From assembly GCF_004570325.1 (NCBI RefSeq), contig NZ_SPQO01000001.1, forward strand, positions 186,001-250,000: DNA of 64,000 nt, read 5' to 3'. The notes beneath the pieces are model-generated. The model was not told the DNA's origin and searched no databases. It saw only the letters and a program-made list of their open reading frames with translations. Shown here piece by piece: positions 8,679-15,982 of the stretch. The first letter of the stretch is position 1; every line of letters starts with the position of its first letter. Origin of the DNA: Mycobacterium sp. PS03-16. GTDB taxonomy: Bacteria > Actinomycetota > Actinomycetes > Mycobacteriales > Mycobacteriaceae. A program made the position numbers and the translations under genes.

Positions 8679-10778
8679 TCAGATACCTTCAGCTTGAAGG
8701 GCGGTCAAGAACGGGCTGGGCTCGCCGTTCCAGGTGATGAGCAACTCCTCCCGAGCACGCGTACACGCAACGAAGAGCAAGCATCGTTCACGCTCGAGGT
8801 CGAGCTGGTGTCTGTGCTTGTCCTCGACGACCGGGGTGATGGCGTTAGCGGCAGGCACCGTCTTCGCGTTGACACCCGCCACGCAAATGCACCGAAACTC
8901 CAGCCCCTTCATACGGTGCATCGTTCCGATGCGTACGGCATCGTCGTCGTCGGATGCTCTCGCTAGGTCGACACAGTCGATCCGTGCCGCTCGAAGCGCC
9001 TGCTCGATCTTTGACGTCAACCATTTCGCGCGCACCGCAATCCCGATCTCGGACGGCGCTACACCGTTGTTGATCCACTGGTTGACGGCGGCAGCCACCG
9101 ACTTGGCCTCCGCATCGACACTTCGGTATCCGCTCATCACCGGCGGATGTCCATGGACGTAGGACTTGCAGCCCGCAATAGAGTCGAGCCCGCCTTCCAT
9201 GTCATCGATGGGTTCGCCTCGGAGCAGACCCAAACTCCATCCGAGAATCTCCGCCGTTGTCCGGTAGTTGATGTTTAAGCGGGAACTTCGGCCGGCGATG
9301 TTGACGCCGACTTCACGCAGGCTGACTCGGTTGTCGTAGATGCGTTGGTGGGTGTCACCGGCGATGAAGATATCGTCGGGCGCTTCGGCGACCGCCGCGC
9401 GCAGAAGGCGCCACTGATCGGGGCTCAGATCCTGGGCTTCATCAATGATGATGTGGCGGAACGGCTTCTCTGAGGAATGCTCCAGTAGATGCGTGGCCTC
9501 GCGACGAATGGTTTCATGCGTCCACACGCCTCGGGTGGCCAGGGCACGTTCGAATTCGTCGATAACTTGCCAGACCTGGGTTCGTTGCACGGAGCCGAGA
9601 GCACGGCCGCGGCCGGTTCGCTTGGCCGCTAGGTAGGCGTCGACAGAGTTGATGCGGCGGGCTAGCACCACCTGCCTCCACTCTTCGGAGAGGAACACCG
9701 GTGTGAAGTTGAGCTTGTGCTTACCGATCAGACCGGCCCACAACCCCTTCTCTTCGTCGGCCCCGAGGATGTGGGGGGCGCCATGCGCCTTGCGGAAGAC
9801 GCGATGGGCGATCCGGTCCACGTGCGTCACTTCGATCCGGCGCTCGACCATCTCATCGTCGACGAGCATTTCGAGTCCGGCTTGCAGAGTTTCGGACAGT
9901 GTCGAGGTGAAAGTGGTGACCAGGACCTTGCCGTCACCGCGTTTGGCGAGCATGTGAGCCCGGTGCAGGGCGACGACGGTCTTGCCGGTGCCAGGGCCGC
10001 CGGTGACGCGGGCCGGGCCTTTATAGCTGGCCTCGACGACGGCGCGTTGGGTGGGGTGCAGGTACACCCGCCAGGTGGCGAACGGATAGGCGAAGACGTC
10101 CATCAGTTCATCGGGGCCGGAGACCAGGACGACGCGGTCATCGCTGCGCAGAATGGCGGCGTCGATGTCCTCGGTGTCGACGGGCTCGTTGAGGATCTGC
10201 GCGCCCAGGTCAGCCCATACCTCCTCGGGCGTGTAACCGGCGGCGAGCCCGAACAGGACATCCCACTGGGTTTCGGGGAGAAAGGACTTCGCGGCATCGA
10301 GCTGGGCAGGATCGGTGACCGTGCGCGCGAACGCCAGCACCTTGTCATCGATGCCGAGCTTGGTGAGTTCACCGTCTTTGATGTGGGCGAAGATCGGGGT
10401 GCCAGCGGTCTTGGCCGCCTGTTCCATTTCAGGTATCTGGCGGTCGAGTTCGGCCTCGTCGCGGATCTCGATGCCGCCGGTGGCAGAGTTGACAGAGACA
10501 TTGCTGCGTTGCGCCCAGGCGTACGCGTCGTCGTGGTGCAGCACTTTCAACAGCGTGTACACGTCCCCGGTTACGGGAGCAAGCACGATGCCGCGCCAGG
10601 CTTGGTCGATGCGGATGGACCGGAACCGCGGGTTGCGGGCGTTGGCGATCTTCTCCAGATGCAGCCCGGTGTGAGTGGCGGCGTCGAACTCGTCGAACAC
10701 CTCGGCAACCCGCTTAGCGACGGGCTTCTCCAGTCTGGCTAGGTCAGTGATGAAACCCTTATCAATGGCGAGTGGCAT
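8679..10778 (-). CDS. UvrD-like helicase with RelE/ParE-like N-terminus
   Basis: A 699-aa protein. Residues 1-90 (LHLEKIAN, RSIRIDQAWRGIVL, GDVYTLLKVLHHDDAYAWA) look like the RelE/ParE toxin fold. A linker of about 150 residues leads to an SF1A helicase with GGPGTGKTVVALHRA (260-275), IIIDEAQDLSPDQW (near 447) and a C-terminal TMHRMKGLEF and ACTRAREEL. The toxin-like domain may bind RNA or the ribosome, or simply be a binding module; that part is inference. It is the last gene of the minus-strand defence cluster, 18 nt behind the protease gene. A truncated relative of its N-terminus sits at 11687-11839. It ends 64 nt from the convergent nuclease-helicase gene. Confidence 0.8.
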   Translation of the reverse strand: MPLAIDKGFITDLARLEKPVAKRVAEVFDEFDAATHTGLHLEKIANARNPRFRSIRIDQAWRGIVLAPVTGDVYTLLKVLHHDDAYAWAQRSNVSVNSATGGIEIRDEAELDRQIPEMEQAAKTAGTPIFAHIKDGELTKLGIDDKVLAFARTVTDPAQLDAAKSFLPETQWDVLFGLAAGYTPEEVWADLGAQILNEPVDTEDIDAAILRSDDRVVLVSGPDELMDVFAYPFATWRVYLHPTQRAVVEASYKGPARVTGGPGTGKTVVALHRAHMLAKRGDGKVLVTTFTSTLSETLQAGLEMLVDDEMVERRIEVTHVDRIAHRVFRKAHGAPHILGADEEKGLWAGLIGKHKLNFTPVFLSEEWRQVVLARRINSVDAYLAAKRTGRGRALGSVQRTQVWQVIDEFERALATRGVWTHETIRREATHLLEHSSEKPFRHIIIDEAQDLSPDQWRLLRAAVAEAPDDIFIAGDTHQRIYDNRVSLREVGVNIAGRSSRLNINYRTTAEILGWSLGLLRGEPIDDMEGGLDSIAGCKSYVHGHPPVMSGYRSVDAEAKSVAAAVNQWINNGVAPSEIGIAVRAKWLTSKIEQALRAARIDCVDLARASDDDDAVRIGTMHRMKGLEFRCICVAGVNAKTVPAANAITPVVEDKHRHQLDLERERCLLFVACTRAREELLITWNGEPSPFLTALQAEGI

Positions 10779-10796
10779 TCTGTTCTCCCAACCGAA

Positions 10797-11690
10797 CTAA
10801 GACCTGCTCTTCGTCGCGTTCTGTTTGGCTTGGCACAGCTTGTCGAGTTCTCCTATATGTGAGGCGAATCCGAGTTCTGACTCTTCGTTGAGGCGTCCTG
10901 AGTAGATACCGATGAGCCGCAGACGAGGTAGCCCGTCATCGGAGGTGATGTCGGTGAAGTGTCGCCTTCGCAGAAACACGGGTGAACCGGATTGGCCGGG
11001 GCGGGTTCGCGAATCCACAAGGAAGAGTGGATATTCATCCCCTTTGAAGGGGAAGTAGAGCGCTGGCTCGGATGCCACGGTGCCGCGCATCCAGATCGGC
11101 CAGAGAAAGCCGTGGTCGAGCCCGAATGGATATCCGACAGTGTAGACGTCGTCTGTTACCCAAAACCGTGGGTCAGTCCCGTATGCGGCATCCTCGGGTG
11201 TCAGTGGAAGGAAGAGGAGTTCGTCTACCGGCAGGTCATCGAGTGGGCGTGCCGCAATGTCTACTTCGAAGCCGCGAGGATGCTCGAACCATAGAGGGTT
11301 CTCCTCTTCGTCGACAAGCTTGAGGCAGTAGTTGACTACGCCAAGGTGATTGGCGTCCAAGGTTTCGGAGCGTGGCTTGGTTCGCAAAGTCATCGTTAGG
11401 TGCGTGGGAGTCGCCGGAGGTTTCAGGTAATCGTTTGTGCGCCAAGCTCGATCCGTGAAGCAGTGACGCGCTGTCACCAGATAATTTCTTTCCTCGAACC
11501 GATAGAAGAATCCGGTGCCCTGTGTGCATGGCTTGACGCCAGGTCGAAGAGTTCCGTCTTCCGGATTGACGGCCTCGTCTGGGGCGACGCCGCCGTCTGG
11601 GTGCCACAGCATGTTGATGGACACTGTATGGAAATACTCGTTCGGGAACTGAACGTCGATGTGAGGTGATCCCTGGCCCGCTTCAGTCAT
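10797..11690 (-). CDS. Trypsin-like serine protease (defence-associated)
   Basis: A 297-aa protein with a trypsin-like fold. The visible catalytic triad is His76 (LVTARHC), Asp144 (FEVDIAAR) and Ser234 (PGQSGSPVF). There is no signal peptide, so it should act in the cytoplasm. I chose the ATG at 11690 because it overlaps the stop of the small vestigial frame upstream (ATGA at 11690-11687), which points to coupled translation; the frame is open further up to 11717. Trypsin-like proteases are found in several defence clusters, where they are thought to cleave a partner once infection is sensed. The target here is unknown; the helicases next to it are the obvious candidates. Confidence 0.78.
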   Translation of the reverse strand: MTEAGQGSPHIDVQFPNEYFHTVSINMLWHPDGGVAPDEAVNPEDGTLRPGVKPCTQGTGFFYRFEERNYLVTARHCFTDRAWRTNDYLKPPATPTHLTMTLRTKPRSETLDANHLGVVNYCLKLVDEEENPLWFEHPRGFEVDIAARPLDDLPVDELLFLPLTPEDAAYGTDPRFWVTDDVYTVGYPFGLDHGFLWPIWMRGTVASEPALYFPFKGDEYPLFLVDSRTRPGQSGSPVFLRRRHFTDITSDDGLPRLRLIGIYSGRLNEESELGFASHIGELDKLCQAKQNATKSRS

Positions 11691-11839
11691 GCGTCGGTGG
11701 TCTCTCGGTCGGTACAAGCCCAGCTCGTGCTCGCCAGCGGGAGCATTGCGGCGTTGAACTTGGCGAAGACATCGGTGACCGGCTTCTCCAGCTTGGCGAG
11801 GTCGGTTATAAATCCCTTGTCGATGGCAAGTGTCGGCAT
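11687..11839 (-). pseudogene. Truncated duplicate of the RelE-UvrD gene N-terminus
   Basis: A 50-codon frame begins MPTLAIDKGFITDLAKLEKP, nearly the same as the start of the helicase at 10778 (MPLAIDKGFITDLARLEKP). Similarity continues through VFAKFNAA (VFDEFDAA in the helicase) and is then lost. The frame stops with a TGA that overlaps the protease ATG. It looks like what is left of a second copy after deletion or replacement by the protease gene. It may still be translated as a leader that couples protease translation to the methylase gene. Confidence 0.75.
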
Positions 11840-11869
11840 TGTTCTGTCCGGTGCCCTTCCGTTACTTGG

Positions 11870-14800
11870 CTATTCGGGGTGACGTGGTCCGTGCCCGGCT
11901 GGGGGGTCGGCGAGAGGTTTCCAGCCGGTGCCGCCGTTGGCGATCGCCTCGGACATGCGGTCGTAGGCTTCCAGCACAAGGCGCTTGGTGCGGTACTCGC
12001 CGAAGTCTTGCTCGTCATACTTGCGGACGATAGGAAACGAGTCGAGGACGTGCTCGATTTCATCGCGGTTTAGGCCGTAGACGTGGAAGAAGCAAGCATC
12101 GAGGTCAGCGCGAAGTTCCGCTCTTCGTGGGGTTTCCCAGCGGAAGGGCGCTCCGTTGTCACCGAATTCTTTGGCATAGGGCTGCAGTCGCCGTGAGGTG
12201 TAGGACAGCTCAAGCACATACGCTCCTACCCATTCGCCAAGAGTTACGTGGCGTTGCCACGGTGCAGGTCGCTCAAAGAGACTTGGTGGTGGAGCGGCGA
12301 GTTGATGGACGACAGAGTACGTCATATGAGTGCCGCTCAACTTCTGGCGCGAAATATAGTCGAAGACCGTGGTTGACCAGAGCCCGTGGAGGTATCGGGC
12401 CAGAGATGCGTCCTCCGGAAATGCGAGCGGGAAAACGTGCCCGACGGCGGCTAACGGCAGTGCAGACGGAACGAATGTCCTGACTTTCTCTGTGCCAGTA
12501 ATATCACGCCAGCCCAGAAGCCACTCGGCTTCCCACCTGCCGTCTAGCTTGCCGATGAGTTCGCTTGAATCAACCCAGTAACGTGCGAGCGGCTCGAGAT
12601 CTGGATCGTTGTGTTCTTCGTCAGTGACGCGAGGCAGTGTTTGCATCCTTAGCTGAGCTGCCGTCGCACCTTTGTACGTCGAGAAGCGATGGTCGAAGTG
12701 CCACAACAATTTTCCTTCGTATAGCGGTACGTACTCTTTGCCGTCCCGCGTGTACGACCAGCCGTTGAACTTCGCGTCGGTGAGCTCATCGGCCGTGTGG
12801 AACAGCCAAGAATCCGACGACATGTTGAATAGCCCCTGGCTGAACGAGAGACCCCACGGGTTGCCGTCGGGGTCATCCTCGCGGATGAGCACGGGGTGGC
12901 GGGAGTAGATTCCGAGCGTGATGTCGGCGTCCTTGCGGCTGCGGAACATGGGAAGTGTCCCGGTGTTCGGGTTCAGTGTAAGAACTTCGTTAGCTGTCAA
13001 CTGGAATCGTTTGTCGGGAACATCGGAAATGCGGCGGTTGAGGAACGCAAACTTGGTACGTTGAACGGTCCGCTGTACTCCGGTTATCGCTGTGACGGCA
13101 AATCGGTAGGCGTGATGCACATCTCGAAAAATTTTGGCTTCGTTCTCAAAATCATAGAACGCATAAAGCCGATGGCTGCTCAGTGTATCTGCGAAAAATT
13201 GTGCCGTATTGCTGTCGGTAGCGAGGCCGGTCGGAGTGATGACTCCGGTTAGCCCTTGGAGGCCGACGACTGTACGCATCGTTTCGGCAAACACGCTGTA
13301 AGTGTTGATCTTTCCCTGCGCAGTGAGCGGATATCGGCCGCCGCGTACCAGGTGAGTGGTTGCATCTGACTGGCGCCGAGCGCTGTTATAGAGCTGATAC
13401 AGATCTGGATCGTTGTCAGCGAGCTTCGAGATCATTTTCTTTCGGGCATCGGCGTTCGGAGCGTCTTCGATGTCGGTTCGCCCAAGGTTGCCGAAGAATT
13501 GTTTGTCCTCAAGTTGAAGCGATTCCCAGGGCGGGTTGCCGACCACGCACGAGAACCCACCCGTCCAGCCGGTGACGGCGTCGGCGCTGCCGTCGTCGGG
13601 GACGGTGAAGATGCCGGGGAACTCCAAGTGCCAGTGGAAGAACCGATACTGGCGGGCCAGGGCATTGATCTGGTTGATGAGGGTGTCTGGTACGGATTCC
13701 GGGGTTTCTGACAGCGCGCGCACGGTGGCGTGGGTGATGCCCTGCCCCGAGGTGGTCGCACCGGTCTTGGGTTGGACGAAGGCTGCGCACCAGGCGTCGG
13801 CCACCAGTTTGGCGGCCACCAGGTCTGGGTCGGCTTCCAGGCGGCGCCAAGCGTCGGCGCGGGCGCGCAGGGCCGCGACGGAGGCGATGGTGCCGGTGTC
13901 GGCGTCGTGCGCGGCCTTGGTGAGCTGGCTGGTTTCGACGTTGAGGGTTTCGGCGCCGAAACTCAGCGCAAGTTGTCCTTGGTCGGCTTGGCGTTCGGCC
14001 TTGTTGCGGGCCTTGAGCTTCTTGGTCCAGTCCTTGTCGTCGTCTCCGAGGGCGACGAAGGCGGTGTCGGGAATGTTGTGCCGCAACAATTCCGGCGTGG
14101 TGCCCAGCAGCGCATTGCCGACCCGGAAGTGCGCGTCGAGGAAGGGGAAGGGACGGTCGGCGTCGAACGCTTCCAGCCAGAGCGCCACCTTGGTGATCTC
14201 GATGGCCAGATCGTTGAGGTCCACGCCGTAGACGCAGCGTTCGATCACATCGGCGGTCGCCGCCCGCAGCGCGGCGGGGGTGGGTTCGGTCTCGCCGGTG
14301 CGCACGGTGGCCAGGGCGGCGGCCATGCGCCGTGCTGCGGCGACCACGAAATGTCCGCTGCCGCAGGCGGGATCGACCACGGTGAGATCGAGAAGGGCCC
14401 CTTCGGGGTCGGCCTCGCGGATGGCCTCGTCGATCAACGGGTCGAGCGCCTCGTCGAGGACCAACGCGATGAGGTCGGAGGGGGTGTAGTAGGAGCCGGA
14501 CGTCTTGCGGTCGTTGCCGGTCGCCACGTCCAGGGTGAAGGTTCGCTCGTCCGCGTGGTAGCGCGGGGTGTAGGCCAGCAGGCCCTCGTACATGCCGCCG
14601 AGTTCCTCGCTGTCGAGGTTGCGGTAGTCGACCGGGCGCGGTAACCCGGTGACCGGGTCGTCGATCTGGGCCAGTGCTCGCACCGCAGCCAGTAGGGCCC
14701 GGTTGGGCAGTTTCGCGCCATCGAGAATGCTCAGCGCGTCCCGTGAATACAGGCTCGCGCCCAGACCGCTCAGTCCGAGGGCGGGCAGCCCGTCGCCGGC

Positions 14801-15982
14801 CAGTGCGTCGGTGACGATCTGGTGGGCTTCCCACAGGTCGGTGTGCCAGCCGCCGATCGGTTCGGCAGCCAGCCGACGCAACCGGGCGGTCGAGAAATAG
14901 TCCGCGTACAGGGTGCGGACGCTTTCGGAGACGTCGGAGCGGTGTAGCAGATCACGATCTTCGACCACGAACAACACGATCAGCCGGTAGGCGATGCGCA
15001 GCAAGGCGCGCTGCAGGTCGCGGTCGGCGTCGGTGGCCGCGGCCAGGGTCTCTCGCAGTGTGACGTTGGCGGGGTGCGCGACGAACCCGGTTCCGAGCTC
15101 CTGCAGTGCGGCGGCGATGCCGTGCTGAAGGTTCAGCAGCGCCCGGGCACCGTCGTCGATGGCGGTGGTGCGCCAGCGCTCCAGCCAGCAGTTGTCCAGC
15201 TTGGGTTCGGCGACGTCGATGTCGGCGGCCTCGGCGGAGTCGTCGCTGTCGGCTTCGGGCTGTGTCGCCTTGGCCGCCTTGTCATCGAGGCGGGGGGCAA
15301 ACCTGCTGGCATGCACCGTCAGGAACAGCACCCGGAAGTCGGCGTAGAGCTGGTCGGTGAAGATGGTGTCGAGATCGAATTCGACGAAGGACTGCCGGGT
15401 GAGGCTGGAGGCGTCGCGCAGCAGACGCAGCTGGTGGCCGTTGGACACGATCGCCCACAGGGCGCGGTCCTCGCGGTTGAGGTAGTCCTGCACCATGGCC
15501 TGCGGTGCACGTGCGGTGACCCCGGCGGTCTTGGTGTCCAGGTCCACGCCCGCACCGACCAGGTGCAGCGGCACCCAGGCTGCGGTGTTGGCCGCGTCGG
15601 GCCAGGCGACCCGATGGGAGATGGGGAAGTGCGGGGCCTCGGTCTCGCCGAGCCCGGGCGGCACGGCCAGCCCGCCGCTGATGACATCAGGTCGGCCCCA
15701 ACCGAGTTCGTAGAGCAGGGGCAGCAGCCACTTGTCCCGGGTGAGCTTGGTGGCCGCATCCCCTTCGGGAAGCCGCTCCAGGGCGGCGCGCCAGGCGCGG
15801 TGCGCGGCCAGCATGGCCTCCCAGGCGCGGGCGATGGCACCGTTGACCGCCATCCCCGGCGACAGTTGATAAGCCTCGGCGGTCTGACCGGGCATCCGCA
15901 GTTCGTTGGCGCGCGGGATCGCCTCGGCGGGCAGCGCGGTGCCGACCGTACGGACAGCCTTGAAGACGTTCAGCCCGCTCAT
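11870..15982 (-). CDS. Eco57I-type N6-adenine DNA methylase (DrmMI/PglX-like)
   Basis: A 1370-aa protein. SGSYYTP (about 496-501) precedes AdoMet motif I DPACGSGHF (537-545); the catalytic motif IV NPPW is at 816-819 within CVVGNPPWESL. These mark an N6-adenine methylase of the Eco57I/PglX kind. The roughly 500 N-terminal residues have no nuclease motif I can see. The last 450 residues should hold target recognition. The start overlaps the stop of the SNF2 gene by 4 nt (ATGA). In DISARM and BREX such enzymes mark host DNA as self. The part encoding the C-terminus (11,870 to about 13,500) is clearly lower in GC than the rest of the gene. Confidence 0.85.
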   Translation of the reverse strand: MSGLNVFKAVRTVGTALPAEAIPRANELRMPGQTAEAYQLSPGMAVNGAIARAWEAMLAAHRAWRAALERLPEGDAATKLTRDKWLLPLLYELGWGRPDVISGGLAVPPGLGETEAPHFPISHRVAWPDAANTAAWVPLHLVGAGVDLDTKTAGVTARAPQAMVQDYLNREDRALWAIVSNGHQLRLLRDASSLTRQSFVEFDLDTIFTDQLYADFRVLFLTVHASRFAPRLDDKAAKATQPEADSDDSAEAADIDVAEPKLDNCWLERWRTTAIDDGARALLNLQHGIAAALQELGTGFVAHPANVTLRETLAAATDADRDLQRALLRIAYRLIVLFVVEDRDLLHRSDVSESVRTLYADYFSTARLRRLAAEPIGGWHTDLWEAHQIVTDALAGDGLPALGLSGLGASLYSRDALSILDGAKLPNRALLAAVRALAQIDDPVTGLPRPVDYRNLDSEELGGMYEGLLAYTPRYHADERTFTLDVATGNDRKTSGSYYTPSDLIALVLDEALDPLIDEAIREADPEGALLDLTVVDPACGSGHFVVAAARRMAAALATVRTGETEPTPAALRAATADVIERCVYGVDLNDLAIEITKVALWLEAFDADRPFPFLDAHFRVGNALLGTTPELLRHNIPDTAFVALGDDDKDWTKKLKARNKAERQADQGQLALSFGAETLNVETSQLTKAAHDADTGTIASVAALRARADAWRRLEADPDLVAAKLVADAWCAAFVQPKTGATTSGQGITHATVRALSETPESVPDTLINQINALARQYRFFHWHLEFPGIFTVPDDGSADAVTGWTGGFSCVVGNPPWESLQLEDKQFFGNLGRTDIEDAPNADARKKMISKLADNDPDLYQLYNSARRQSDATTHLVRGGRYPLTAQGKINTYSVFAETMRTVVGLQGLTGVITPTGLATDSNTAQFFADTLSSHRLYAFYDFENEAKIFRDVHHAYRFAVTAITGVQRTVQRTKFAFLNRRISDVPDKRFQLTANEVLTLNPNTGTLPMFRSRKDADITLGIYSRHPVLIREDDPDGNPWGLSFSQGLFNMSSDSWLFHTADELTDAKFNGWSYTRDGKEYVPLYEGKLLWHFDHRFSTYKGATAAQLRMQTLPRVTDEEHNDPDLEPLARYWVDSSELIGKLDGRWEAEWLLGWRDITGTEKVRTFVPSALPLAAVGHVFPLAFPEDASLARYLHGLWSTTVFDYISRQKLSGTHMTYSVVHQLAAPPPSLFERPAPWQRHVTLGEWVGAYVLELSYTSRRLQPYAKEFGDNGAPFRWETPRRAELRADLDACFFHVYGLNRDEIEHVLDSFPIVRKYDEQDFGEYRTKRLVLEAYDRMSEAIANGGTGWKPLADPPAGHGPRHPE

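Noticed and set aside
8686..8700. Small hairpin CCTTCA-N3-TGAAGG near the convergent gene ends
   Set aside because: It lies at the very end of the helicase coding sequence, with a 6-bp stem and no T-run; too weak to call a terminator.
9717..10742. A 341-codon plus-strand frame opposite the RelE-UvrD helicase gene
   Set aside because: It lies antisense to a gene with clear helicase motifs; long antisense frames are expected in high-GC DNA.
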